Positions 44,528 through 53,739 of a DNA stretch of 64,000 nucleotides are shown one piece after another. The notes below the pieces were generated by a model, which saw nothing but the letters and a program-made list of their open reading frames with translations, was not told the origin of the DNA and did not search any database. Numbering within the stretch: position 1 is the first letter of the stretch; each line of letters begins with the position of its first letter. This DNA is from Bacteroides fluxus YIT 12057 (GTDB lineage: Bacteria; Bacteroidota; Bacteroidia; Bacteroidales; Bacteroidaceae). Made by a program: the position numbers and the translations under genes. The DNA lies in contig NZ_GL882605.1 of assembly GCF_000195635.1 (NCBI RefSeq), positions 1 to 64,000 on the forward strand, given 5' to 3'.

Positions 44528-45978
44528 AGCTGGCAGGCTTGGCTTTCGTTTCCGCAACGGTCTGTGGCTGTTACTGCAAAATATTTCCTTGCAGCCCACG
44601 GCCGTATCGGTGCGTAGATATATTCCGTTCCTTGTACCCGTTGAGCCAGGATATTCTCCGGGTTGGAAGTGTCTACCGGATAGGTATCCGAGCCGTAAAC
44701 AACATAAGTAGGTGCATTCCGCCTGTCATTGTCTGTGGACGGTTGCCAGCGAAGCAGGGTATAACCTTCGGCTTGCTGTTCTGTGCTGAGATTAGAGGGG
44801 GCCGTCGGGGGCACATTGTCAATCCACGGCATGGCCGGTTGCAGGGCCGGAGCCGTGTAGTAGCTTTCTTCCAGAATATCGTAAAGCTCTTGTGTATTGT
44901 CCATCAGATACTTGACGCGGTAATGTGCCTCCCCGGCCAGTCCTTGTGCGCGTATAAAGTTGATTTGGCGTTCTATCTCATCGACTGTCCAATTCCCTTC
45001 ATCCGGGTGAAGGAAATAAATCCCGAGGCCGGGAATGATTTGGCGTCCGTTGCTCTGTTCTTTCCAGTCCAGTGCAAAGGGATAGAATCCATTTTCACGG
45101 AAGTACATCATGGGATATACCTGGTCTTGGATGCCTTCCCCCAGCCAGCCTTCTACATCCTGGTTGACGGTATGGAAAGCGTTCCAGCCGCGGGAGGAGT
45201 AGCGGGAAGTGTCGCGGTATTTCCCTACAGGGCAGGTGCTTACCTTCACCCAAGGCTTCAAGGCTTTTACACCTTTATATATATGACGGACAATTTCTGT
45301 GATGTTGTCCCGTCTCCATTGGGCAAGGCTGCGTCCGTTGCTGTATTTCTTATAATCGTAGCTGTCCGGAAAGCGTGGGGCATTCTCGGGATAGCGCAGA
45401 TAATCAAAATGCACTCCGTCAACGTCATAGCGTTCCACTACCTCGCGGACAAGGCTCATCAGGTATTCTTTGGTTTGCGGATGGCCGGGATTGAGAAAAT
45501 ATTCCCGCTTGTAGGGTACGCAGATTGCCGGCTTTCTTTTAGTAACCGATTCCTTTCCCAAAGCGGCGACATGCCTGCGGTTGCCCAGAGGGATAGTTAC
45601 CATCCAGGCATGGCATTCCATGCCTCGTTTATGACATTCCTGAATTGCGAAGGCAAGCGGGTCATAGCCGGGGTTGCCGCCTGCTTTGCCTGTCAGTATG
45701 GAATTATAAGGTTCGATGGAAGAACTGTAAAGTACATCCCCCCGGGTACGGGTCTGGAACAGCACTGTGTTGAAGTTGGCAGCTTTCAGCTTATCCAGAA
45801 TTTCGATGAGTTCGGCTTGCTGTTTGCGTATGCCTGCGGGGGAAGTGGCACGTGTGCGGGGCCAGTCCAAACCATAAACGGCAGTAATCCATGCGGCGCG
45901 TACTTCATGTTTGGGCGGTTGTGCGGCAAGCGGCAACAGGAGGATGCTATATAATAAGGTGAGGAATATTGGTTTCAT
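44524..45978 (-). CDS. GHL10-type glycoside hydrolase-like protein
   Basis: 484 residues with a signal peptide (MKPIFLTLLYSILLLPLAA). The DUF187/GHL10 barrel (EVRAAWITAVYGLDWP, FNTVLFQTRTRGDVLY, DGVHFDYLRYP) is followed from about residue 385 by a fibronectin type III-like domain (PPTAPSNLSTE..). GHL10 proteins are predicted hydrolases with little biochemistry; peptidoglycan or exopolysaccharide have been proposed. The start at 45978 is chosen over the open frame to 46032 because it begins the signal peptide. Confidence 0.85.
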   Translation of the reverse strand: MKPIFLTLLYSILLLPLAAQPPKHEVRAAWITAVYGLDWPRTRATSPAGIRKQQAELIEILDKLKAANFNTVLFQTRTRGDVLYSSSIEPYNSILTGKAGGNPGYDPLAFAIQECHKRGMECHAWMVTIPLGNRRHVAALGKESVTKRKPAICVPYKREYFLNPGHPQTKEYLMSLVREVVERYDVDGVHFDYLRYPENAPRFPDSYDYKKYSNGRSLAQWRRDNITEIVRHIYKGVKALKPWVKVSTCPVGKYRDTSRYSSRGWNAFHTVNQDVEGWLGEGIQDQVYPMMYFRENGFYPFALDWKEQSNGRQIIPGLGIYFLHPDEGNWTVDEIERQINFIRAQGLAGEAHYRVKYLMDNTQELYDILEESYYTAPALQPAMPWIDNVPPTAPSNLSTEQQAEGYTLLRWQPSTDNDRRNAPTYVVYGSDTYPVDTSNPENILAQRVQGTEYIYAPIRPWAARKYFAVTATDRCGNESQACQL

Positions 45979-46065
45979 TCTTATATTCTTCTTTTTTTCT
46001 GTTATATTTTGCGGCGAAGATAAGCAAAACACTTGATTAATTAGCGGAGTTTACTTGGAAACTAT

Positions 46066-46073
46066 TACATTTG
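46066..46073 (+). promoter_or_regulatory. -7 box of the cstA-type operon
   Basis: TACATTTG, 25 nt before the start codon at 46098; no clear -33 TTTG. Confidence 0.5.
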
Positions 46074-46097
46074 CATACATAAAAACATTGACACGTC

Positions 46098-47525
46098 ATG
46101 ATTACATTTACGCTCTGCCTGTTGGCATTGATAGCAGGCTATTTTATTTACGGACGCTTTATAGAACGCGTATTCGGGCCGGATGGCCGTAAGACCCCTG
46201 CCTTGACTAAAGCTGACGGGGTTGATTATATTCCTTTGCCCACTTGGAAGATATTCATGATTCAGTTTCTCAATATCGCTGGTTTGGGACCTATCTTTGG
46301 AGCTATTATGGGAGCTAAATTCGGTACGGCTTCTTACTTGTGGATTGTGTTGGGCAGCATCTTTGCCGGAGCAGTGCACGATTATCTTGCGGGAATGCTG
46401 TCTCTGCGTAACGGGGGAGAGAGCCTTCCGGAAATCATAGGAAGTTATTTGGGGTTGACTACCAAACAGGTGATGCGTGGCTTTACCGTTGTTTTGATGG
46501 TATTGGTAGGTGCTGTTTTTGTGGCAGGCCCGGCAGGATTGCTGGCTAAGCTGACACCGGATAATCTGGACGCTACCTTCTGGATTGTGGTTGTTTTCGC
46601 CTATTATATATTGGCTACCTTGCTTCCGGTTGATAAGATTATAGGCAAGATATATCCTTTGTTTGCGGTAGCCTTGCTGTTTATGGCAGTGGGTATTCTG
46701 GTAATGCTTTATGTGAACCATCCTGCCTTGCCGGAGGTCTGGGACGGCCTGCAGAATACACATCCTAATGCCGCTGCGCTGCCGATTTTCCCAATTATGT
46801 TTGTCAGCATTGCCTGTGGAGCCATCAGCGGCTTTCATGCTACGCAAAGCCCGTTGATGGCACGTTGCATGACCAGCGAGCGTCATGGGCGTCCCGTCTT
46901 TTACGGAGCGATGATTACTGAAGGCATTGTCGCTTTGATATGGGCCGCTGCCGCTACTTGTTTTTTCCATGAGAATGGAATGGAAGAAACGAATGCTTCC
47001 GTGATTGTAGATGCCATCACAAAAGATTGGTTGGGTGCCATAGGTGGTGTGCTGGCTATTTTAGGTGTGATTGCGGCTCCTATTACCAGCGGCGATACGG
47101 CTTTCCGTTCGGCGCGCCTTATTGTGGCTGATTTTCTCGGAATGGAACAAAAGTCCATTCGTCACCGTTTATATATATGTATCCCCATGTTCCTGGCAGC
47201 TATCGGGCTATTGTTGTACAGCCTGCGTGATAAAGACGGCTTTGATATGATATGGCGCTATTTTGCCTGGGCCAACCAGACGTTGTCGGTATTCACATTG
47301 TGGGCAATTACGGTTTATCTGGTGCGTGAGAAGAAAAAGCGTTGTTATTACGTCACTTATTTTCCGGCATTGTTCATGACATCCGTATGTATCACTTATA
47401 TTTGCATCGCTCCCGAAGGATTGGGGCTGAGTCCGGATTATGCGTTGGGAATAGCCTTGCTGTCTGCTGTGCTGGCAGCTTGCTGGTTTTATATTTGGTA
47501 TTTTAAGGCGACTAAAAAACTTTAG
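46098..47525 (+). CDS. cstA: CstA-family carbon starvation transporter
   Basis: 475 residues with about 12-13 membrane helices. Family features: FGPDGRKTPALTKADGVDYIPLP, GPIFGAIMGAKFG, IACGAISGFHATQSP and APITSGDTAFRSARL. It is the short form, lacking the C-terminal extension of Escherichia coli CstA. The family imports pyruvate or peptides. The next gene starts 2 nt after its stop. Confidence 0.9.
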   Translation: MITFTLCLLALIAGYFIYGRFIERVFGPDGRKTPALTKADGVDYIPLPTWKIFMIQFLNIAGLGPIFGAIMGAKFGTASYLWIVLGSIFAGAVHDYLAGMLSLRNGGESLPEIIGSYLGLTTKQVMRGFTVVLMVLVGAVFVAGPAGLLAKLTPDNLDATFWIVVVFAYYILATLLPVDKIIGKIYPLFAVALLFMAVGILVMLYVNHPALPEVWDGLQNTHPNAAALPIFPIMFVSIACGAISGFHATQSPLMARCMTSERHGRPVFYGAMITEGIVALIWAAAATCFFHENGMEETNASVIVDAITKDWLGAIGGVLAILGVIAAPITSGDTAFRSARLIVADFLGMEQKSIRHRLYICIPMFLAAIGLLLYSLRDKDGFDMIWRYFAWANQTLSVFTLWAITVYLVREKKKRCYYVTYFPALFMTSVCITYICIAPEGLGLSPDYALGIALLSAVLAACWFYIWYFKATKKL

Positions 47526-47527
47526 TA

Positions 47528-47749
47528 ATGAAGAAGATAAAAAAATCTACCGGGCTGACTTTGGCCTTGCTTGTTTATGTTTCTGCAACCGCTGCCTATT
47601 TTTTGCCGCGTAATACAGAAATAAGTGATACGGAAAAGTATGTCACCGTGGCCGTTTCATACGTTATAGTATTTGTATTGTGGCTGGTACTTCGTAAAAA
47701 GGAGGAGTTGCAGCGTAAGCGGCGTGAAGAAGATAATAAACTACATTGA
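47528..47749 (+). CDS. Small membrane protein downstream of cstA
   Basis: 73 residues, two membrane helices (about 8-25 and 39-58) and a strongly charged C-terminal tail (KKEELQRKRREEDNKL). No family recognised. Only 2 nt from cstA, so co-translated; an accessory subunit of the transporter is a reasonable guess. Confidence 0.75.
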   Translation: MKKIKKSTGLTLALLVYVSATAAYFLPRNTEISDTEKYVTVAVSYVIVFVLWLVLRKKEELQRKRREEDNKLH

Positions 47750-47772
47750 TATTCATTCAAAAACAAAACAAG

Positions 47773-48252
47773 ATGAAAAAACTTGCGTTATTCGTTTGCT
47801 TGCTTGTTGTCACAGTGGCAGCTCAGGCACAGTTTGAAAAAGGGAAATGGATTATAAACCCATCTGTTACAGGGCTTAATCTTTCATACAATACCGAGTC
47901 TGAGAAAGCCAGTTTCGGTTTGCAAGCCAAGGGAGGTGCCTTTCTGGTGGATAATGTCGCCCTGTTGGTCAGTGCCGGAGCCCAATGGAAAGGTGGAGGT
48001 ACGGATACTTATATGCTTGGTGTGGGCGGACGTTACTATATCAATAAAGTAGGTGTTTATTTAGGAGCGGATTTCAATTTGCAACGTGAAGATTGGGACG
48101 GCGGTGACAAAACTCGTTTCGGTTTTGGATTAGAGGCCGGTTATGCTTTTTTCTTGTCACGTACGGTAACGATTGAACCGGCTGCTTATTGGAATATTAA
48201 TAAGGACCGCTCCGAATTCGGGCTGAAAGTGGGATTTGGCTTTTATTTTTAA
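47773..48252 (+). CDS. Small outer-membrane beta-barrel protein
   Basis: 159 residues. Signal peptide MKKLALFVCLLVVTVAAQA, then alternating amphipathic strands (GLQAKGGAFLVDNVALLVSAG, YMLGVGGRYYINKVGVYLGA) and a C-terminal aromatic (GFGFYF). Fits an eight-stranded OmpA/OmpW-like barrel. Start 47773 is the signal-peptide start, not the upstream in-frame ATG. Probably the third gene of the cstA operon. Confidence 0.8.
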   Translation: MKKLALFVCLLVVTVAAQAQFEKGKWIINPSVTGLNLSYNTESEKASFGLQAKGGAFLVDNVALLVSAGAQWKGGGTDTYMLGVGGRYYINKVGVYLGADFNLQREDWDGGDKTRFGFGLEAGYAFFLSRTVTIEPAAYWNINKDRSEFGLKVGFGFYF

Positions 48253-48278
48253 ATAGGGCGATCCAATCTTTGAATGTT

Positions 48279-48322
48279 GAAGTAATCCTGAAAGTTAAAC
48301 GACAAACTTTCAGGATTACTTC
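48279..48322. terminator. Bidirectional terminator between the barrel gene and susD
   Basis: A perfect 18-bp inverted repeat (48279-48296 with 48305-48322), 8-nt loop, with ATTTTG after it. Serves the converging cstA and susCD transcripts. Confidence 0.88.
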
Positions 48323-48348
48323 ATTTTGAGATGTTTTCAAATTTTTAT

Positions 48349-48459
48349 CTAACCTTTTGAGAGTGCCGGCAGCTTTCCGGCTTCAGACATGGATTTTCCT
48401 ACCCGTTCCATGAAATAGGGGGTACGTAATGCATATCTTCTTATGGTTCTTCTTCCCAT
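48349..48459 (-). other. 36-codon small ORF overlapping the end of susD
   Basis: Minus-strand ATG at 48459-48457, stop at 48351-48349. It overlaps the last 19 nt of susD in another frame and runs past it. The peptide is basic at first (MGRRTIRRYALRTPYFMERV) and has a gene-like composition. No ribosome-binding evidence and no family known; it may be a remnant or a chance frame. Confidence 0.25.
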
Positions 48460-50300
48460 CCTGGATTTTGTACCAGATTCTCATTCAATATCAATTCATT
48501 GGTCGGAAGCGGTTGCAGATAATAATAGTCAGGAAACCCCGGAGGTGTACCGTCTAAAGCAATGTAACCTTCACTTGCTCCGTTTTGTATTGGCATTTTA
48601 GGATAATCGGATTTCTTGATCCACATTCCTAATTTTTGTTCTTTTAAATAGTCACCACATTTTTTCCAACGCCTCAAGTCATCAAACCGGAAGCCTTCGG
48701 CCATCAGTTCAATAGCTCTCTCGCGGCGGATTTCCCAAAGAGTTGCGGGAATTTCTGGATCACGGGTCGGATCTTCGGGCTCGTTGCCGATTATGAGGGC
48801 GGGGATGCCGCCACGTTCACGTAACTTATTGATTGTATTGTCACAGACGGTCTGATTGAATCGACCTAGTTCGTACGTCGCTTCCGCATAATTTAACATG
48901 ATTTCTCCGATACGGAAGATGGGAGCATCGCTGATGTCACGGTTATTTTTGCCTACAACGAGACGGTTATAGAATTTCCAGCAACGATAACCGGTTCCGC
49001 TATGATTCCAGTTTTGTGTCTTGTTTAGGAATAGGTTGGGTTGTTTGATGGTTTTAGTTCCTGTCCATTGGTCGGATGGAAGTGTCTTGTGAGTATCATC
49101 AGATAACGTTTGCATCAATGTGATGTACTCTTCATCAGCAGGGTTTCCTGTCGGTAGATATCCATTGGGATTATTGGGGTCTTTTTTAACCTGATAAGGA
49201 GGGGTAACTGTGTAATAGAATCGTTTGTCCCGGTTTCTGAATTCTGTATAGATATTATGGTCACCTTCAAACAAAGGACTGGTCCACCGGGTTTTCCCGT
49301 CAGTCATCAGATACATATCCACGGCTTTTTTGGTCAAGTCTTCACCCGCATTGTCATTACGGGTCTCTTGTGTCATTCGGTGCATAAAGATGTCCTCTAC
49401 ATATTTTTTATAAAGAATAATCCCGTCGATACCGCTTAAAGACTCGCTGTTGAAAACTTCATCGTAGTTGGGGTGTAACTTATATTTGGGCAATAGTTCT
49501 TCCGAAGCTGTAACGGAGACCTCCAAATATTTTTCGGCGTCACTTAGACCATGATATTTGCGCCAAGTACCCTCCATTAATCCGAAACGGGATATGAAAG
49601 CATTGACAGCATCCTTGGTAAGAGTGCATTCGCCGTCGTTGTAGTTGCCGATATTGTCGCGCGCATACAAAAGCTCTTCCAATATGTTTTTGGCAACTTG
49701 ATCTCTGGGCATACGTTCGTTATATAGTTCGGGACTATTGTCGGTAAGTAGTGTATTTACGTAAATGATATCACCATACCGATTCAGTAGAGAAGCATGA
49801 TTATAGGCTCTGAAAAAATATCCTACACTTTTCCAATGCTTTTTTTCCTGTTCACTGATTGATGAGGCATCAATTCCGGCCAACATGGAGTTAATGGAAC
49901 GTATATTCTTATAAGGAGCACTGTAGTCGTATGAACTGGTTGGTATATCATAGCGTTGCCATATCCAGTTGGATTCTCCATTTTCGCTCCCTTGGTCCAT
50001 CAAGTCACTTTCAAAGTCAGCCCACATAATCATATCTCGCATTCCTCTCCTGAGTTGTACGGTGGTTCTGGTTGCGTCCAATTTGTCATGATTGCTGTTT
50101 CCGCTTCCTGAATTTATTTGGTCATAGGCCGGAAATGCATCATACAATTGCCAAGCATAAGTTTTTAAACTTTCGTAACTGTTATATACTACGTTTTCTG
50201 TCAACTTGTCTTTAGGATTGCGATCCAGTAGATCATCGCATCCTTGCAGAGACAGCAAAGCGGCTGCTCCAATACATAGATTTAAATATTTTGATTTCAT
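48441..50300 (-). CDS. SusD/RagB-like glycan-binding lipoprotein
   Basis: 619 residues. Lipoprotein signal ending LLSLQGC with Cys20 lipidated. TPR-type helices and the SusD C-terminal signature (RIGEIMLNYAEATYELG, RRERAIELMAEGFRFDDLRRWK). Surface lid of the SusCD pair. It follows susC by 16 nt. The ligand cannot be read from the sequence. Confidence 0.95.
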   Translation of the reverse strand: MKSKYLNLCIGAAALLSLQGCDDLLDRNPKDKLTENVVYNSYESLKTYAWQLYDAFPAYDQINSGSGNSNHDKLDATRTTVQLRRGMRDMIMWADFESDLMDQGSENGESNWIWQRYDIPTSSYDYSAPYKNIRSINSMLAGIDASSISEQEKKHWKSVGYFFRAYNHASLLNRYGDIIYVNTLLTDNSPELYNERMPRDQVAKNILEELLYARDNIGNYNDGECTLTKDAVNAFISRFGLMEGTWRKYHGLSDAEKYLEVSVTASEELLPKYKLHPNYDEVFNSESLSGIDGIILYKKYVEDIFMHRMTQETRNDNAGEDLTKKAVDMYLMTDGKTRWTSPLFEGDHNIYTEFRNRDKRFYYTVTPPYQVKKDPNNPNGYLPTGNPADEEYITLMQTLSDDTHKTLPSDQWTGTKTIKQPNLFLNKTQNWNHSGTGYRCWKFYNRLVVGKNNRDISDAPIFRIGEIMLNYAEATYELGRFNQTVCDNTINKLRERGGIPALIIGNEPEDPTRDPEIPATLWEIRRERAIELMAEGFRFDDLRRWKKCGDYLKEQKLGMWIKKSDYPKMPIQNGASEGYIALDGTPPGFPDYYYLQPLPTNELILNENLVQNPGWEEEP

Positions 50301-50316
50301 GTCTTCTGTTTTTACG

Positions 50317-53300
50317 TTAAAAAGTTACATCAAGTCCAAAGCTGAATTTTCTCAAAGCAGGATAACCGGCACCGGAACTCTCATCGTGTAAGTCGGATTG
50401 GATGCCCTTTGGCAAATGGTCAAATATATATAAATTCTCGCCTGATACATAAAATCTCATTTTAGAGATTCCCCATTTCTTGATGATTGAAGATGGCAGG
50501 TTGTATCCTAACGTGATATTTTTGATATTGAGGTAGGCGCCATTATACATGTTACGTGTATTGTTTTCACTGAACAGACCGTAGTTACGGCTCATTACAC
50601 GGGGGTAATAGGCATTGGGGTTGTTTTCAGCCCACACATCGGTCTGGTCTTCGAAAATGCCGTATGTGAATGAAGAATAATAGGGACGGCTTAGATAACT
50701 GTTGATTATCCGGTCTTTTTTACCTACTCCTTGCAAGAAGAAAGAAAGGTCAAATCCCTCATAGGCTACCGAACCGTTGACACCATATTGGAAGCGGGCG
50801 CGGCTGTTGCCAATACGTACCTTGTCACCGTGGTCGTCAAGTGTATTGTTGCCCCAGTTTACTTCACCACTGTTGTCTAAGTCCGCAAAGCGGATGTCAC
50901 CGGGTATATGACTTTTATTTTTGTAAGGAGCTATCCCCTCTTTTAAAGTAAAGGTATCGTTATAATTGCCGGCTACTCCCTCTTCAAAGTCGTCTATATC
51001 ATAGAATCCTATGACTTTGTAACCCCAGATTTCACCCAATTCTTTTCCTTTGTAGAGGCTGCCGATATTTCCGGATTCTATTTTGACATCCGTGATATGG
51101 GCACGGCTGTCAAATAAGTTACCTCCAATGGAGTATTTCACTTTACCTATTTGATCTTTCCAATTCAAATTGATTTCCCAACCTTTGGTTTCCAAATCTG
51201 TAACGTTTTGCTTGGGTGCTTTGGTACCCAGTACAGTCGGTAACTCAAGGGCTGCATCCAGCATTCCTAATGTCTGTCTTCTATACCATTCGAATGTACC
51301 GGTCAGTCGGTTGTTAAACAATCCAAAGTCTATACCTAAATTGAGAGTTCTCACTTTTTCCCATGTAAAACCACTGCTGATAATGTTTGGGGTACCTATA
51401 GTCAGGTAGGGAAGGTTGGTTTCAGGATTAATCCATTCTGCATTATAGGTATTCATTACAGATAGGTAAGGATAATAATCAGAGCCGGTATTTTGGTTGC
51501 CGATCTCTCCGTACGATGCAAATAGTTTTAAACTGTTGAGTGTAGGTGCCAGGCTTTCCATGAATTTTTCCCTACTTACATGCCAGCCTACAGAACCGGA
51601 AGGTACAAAAATAAAGCGATCTCCGGGGGCGAAGCGGGAAGAACCGTCATAACGAGCCGAAAATTCTAATAAATATTTTTCCTGGAAATTATAGTTCAAA
51701 CGACCGAACATGCCTGCAACCGCCCATTCATAATAATTATCATCCACAGTCATGTCGCCAGTTGCCGTGCCAAAAGAAGGAGTCTCCCCGCTTATCAAAT
51801 CCTGTCTTTTTCCCATGAAGTATGTATAGTCGGCATCTTCATAGTTAACGCCTGCCAAGGCACTTAAATTGTGTCCTTTTATGCTGTAATCATATCTGGC
51901 CGTGGCACTGAAAGACTGATACATTCTGTTTGTATTTGCTCTGCTGTAGCTGGATACCGTATTGAATTCTTCAATTTGTCCATTACTTCCATCCATGTAA
52001 CGATTTATGATGGCAGTGTTATTGGTATATTTGTTGGACTTATTGAAGGTATACTCTGCGTTGATTGCTAATCCTTTGATTGGCTTCCATTCCAGTCTTC
52101 CAAAGATACGTAAATCATCTCCGTTATTCCTGTTGGGTTCTTCGGCTTTAAGAATGTGTTCCGGAGTCCAATAGGGAATCAAATCTCCTGTACTGGGGTC
52201 TTTGTCGTAACCATCTTGTGCATAAGGTGGATATAATACTCCGTTTGAAAATACTTTCCACATTCCTCCAGGGCTTTTTCGGCTGTCATTTTTATAAAAT
52301 AAGTTTATACTGGCAGTGAGATTAGAGGTTATATTCATATTCAGATTGGTATTCAGATTGTATCTTTTGTATGAATCTTTATCTGTAATGAGAATGCCGT
52401 CCTGGTTGGTATAACCTAATGATACACGGTAGGCAGCCTTTTCAGTACCACCGGAGACAGAGACATTGTGAATTTGTTCAAAACCGTTTTGAAACGCCAT
52501 ATCCCAGTAATCATAGCTGTCCTTTAGCGGATATTTGTTCCCGTTCTCGTCTATATAAATTCCATTTTCAGGAAAGTGGCTTGGATTTTGTTGATATTCT
52601 TCCAATAAACTTACCCATTTGTCTATATCAATTATGACCCCGTTGCTTGGCACTTCCCATTTCTGGAAAGTTTTGGCAGTTTCGTATGTATTCAGTTTTT
52701 GGGGTAGGTCTGTGGCTTGGGTGAAAGCAAAATTTGCATTGTATGATACCTTTACTTTGTCATTCCTTTTCCCTTGTTTGGTGGTGATAAGAATAACTCC
52801 GAAAGCTCCCCTTGCACCATAAATAGCAGATGCTGAAGCGTCTTTTAATACGGAAACACTTTCAATGTCTTTAGGATTGATATCATCAATGGATTCTACT
52901 TCTGCATTATCTACAAGTACCAATGGTCCACCGCCATTGATTGACGTATAGCCGCGAATGTTCAAATCGGAGCTTTGTCCGGGGCGTCCTGTATTAGTAA
53001 TAATCTGTAATCCGGGAGCTGTGCCTTGCAAAGCCTGAGCCGTACTTGCAATGGGGCGATCCCCTAAGGCGTCATCCATCTTTACCGATGCAACAGATCC
53101 GGTAAGATTAGCCTTTTTCTGTGTACCGTAACCTACCACCACTACTTCATTCAGCATCTGGGAGTCTTCACTCATCTTGATATTCAGGAGCGCATTTCCC
53201 TTTACGGTTATTTCTTTGGGCATATAGCCAATATAAGTAATTAACAGAACATCCCCGTCTTTTGCGTCAATGCTGAATTTTCCGTCAATATCTGTGATTG

Positions 53301-53553
53301 TGCCGGTCGTTTTTCCTTTTACAATGATATTGGCACCAATGATAGGTTCCCCTGCATTGTCCAATACTTGGCCGGTTATTTTATTTTGTTGGGGATTGGG
53401 AACAGCATTCTCAACGGGCGCAATGTGTTTCCTTTCGTTGGCAACTTTAGCTTCGCTTCCGTACATTGTAGTCCCATACGTCAACAAACCGCATAGTAGC
53501 AATGTTTTAGGCAACTGATCTCTACTTTTTGATAGTGCTAGATTTAATTTCAT
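50317..53553 (-). CDS. SusC/RagA-like TonB-linked outer-membrane transporter
   Basis: 1078 residues. Unusually polar signal region (MKLNLALSKSRDQLPKTLLL..), then the carboxypeptidase-D-like domain (ITGQVLDNAGEPIIGANI, residues about 58-130), TonB box (LNEVVVVGYGTQKK), plug (KDASASAIYGARGAFGVILITTKQG) and barrel ending SFGLDVTF. Imports oligosaccharide selected with SusD. Its promoter carries the shared 34-nt element at 53665-53698. Confidence 0.95.
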   Translation of the reverse strand: MKLNLALSKSRDQLPKTLLLCGLLTYGTTMYGSEAKVANERKHIAPVENAVPNPQQNKITGQVLDNAGEPIIGANIIVKGKTTGTITDIDGKFSIDAKDGDVLLITYIGYMPKEITVKGNALLNIKMSEDSQMLNEVVVVGYGTQKKANLTGSVASVKMDDALGDRPIASTAQALQGTAPGLQIITNTGRPGQSSDLNIRGYTSINGGGPLVLVDNAEVESIDDINPKDIESVSVLKDASASAIYGARGAFGVILITTKQGKRNDKVKVSYNANFAFTQATDLPQKLNTYETAKTFQKWEVPSNGVIIDIDKWVSLLEEYQQNPSHFPENGIYIDENGNKYPLKDSYDYWDMAFQNGFEQIHNVSVSGGTEKAAYRVSLGYTNQDGILITDKDSYKRYNLNTNLNMNITSNLTASINLFYKNDSRKSPGGMWKVFSNGVLYPPYAQDGYDKDPSTGDLIPYWTPEHILKAEEPNRNNGDDLRIFGRLEWKPIKGLAINAEYTFNKSNKYTNNTAIINRYMDGSNGQIEEFNTVSSYSRANTNRMYQSFSATARYDYSIKGHNLSALAGVNYEDADYTYFMGKRQDLISGETPSFGTATGDMTVDDNYYEWAVAGMFGRLNYNFQEKYLLEFSARYDGSSRFAPGDRFIFVPSGSVGWHVSREKFMESLAPTLNSLKLFASYGEIGNQNTGSDYYPYLSVMNTYNAEWINPETNLPYLTIGTPNIISSGFTWEKVRTLNLGIDFGLFNNRLTGTFEWYRRQTLGMLDAALELPTVLGTKAPKQNVTDLETKGWEINLNWKDQIGKVKYSIGGNLFDSRAHITDVKIESGNIGSLYKGKELGEIWGYKVIGFYDIDDFEEGVAGNYNDTFTLKEGIAPYKNKSHIPGDIRFADLDNSGEVNWGNNTLDDHGDKVRIGNSRARFQYGVNGSVAYEGFDLSFFLQGVGKKDRIINSYLSRPYYSSFTYGIFEDQTDVWAENNPNAYYPRVMSRNYGLFSENNTRNMYNGAYLNIKNITLGYNLPSSIIKKWGISKMRFYVSGENLYIFDHLPKGIQSDLHDESSGAGYPALRKFSFGLDVTF

Positions 53554-53636
53554 ACTCTTTAGCTTTAATTAGATTTGCAATTAACAATAAGGAAAGAATC
53601 TATGATACAGCATGCTATCTGATTATTCTTCGTTTG

Positions 53637-53698
53637 CAAATATCAGTTAAAGATTAATAGCCTTCTTTGTTTTGCGTTTCTAATTGTGTTTTTTCCGT
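53637..53698 (-). promoter_or_regulatory. susC promoter with predicted HTCS operator
   Basis: Minus strand: a 34-nt element at 53698-53665 starting ACGGA and ending AACAAAG, then exactly 20 nt, then GATATTTG (53644-53637; one base off TAnnTTTG). The element matches those before the sulfatase genes at 23 of 34 and 22 of 34 positions without gaps. Nineteen of 34 positions are invariant in all three copies (ACGGA, A7, A10, A12, ATT at 15-17, A22, A26, AACA at 28-31, AG at 33-34). Confidence 0.7.
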
Positions 53699-53739
53699 GT
53701 CGTGAGGACGAAAAGAACAAAAAAAGTAAAAATACAGTG

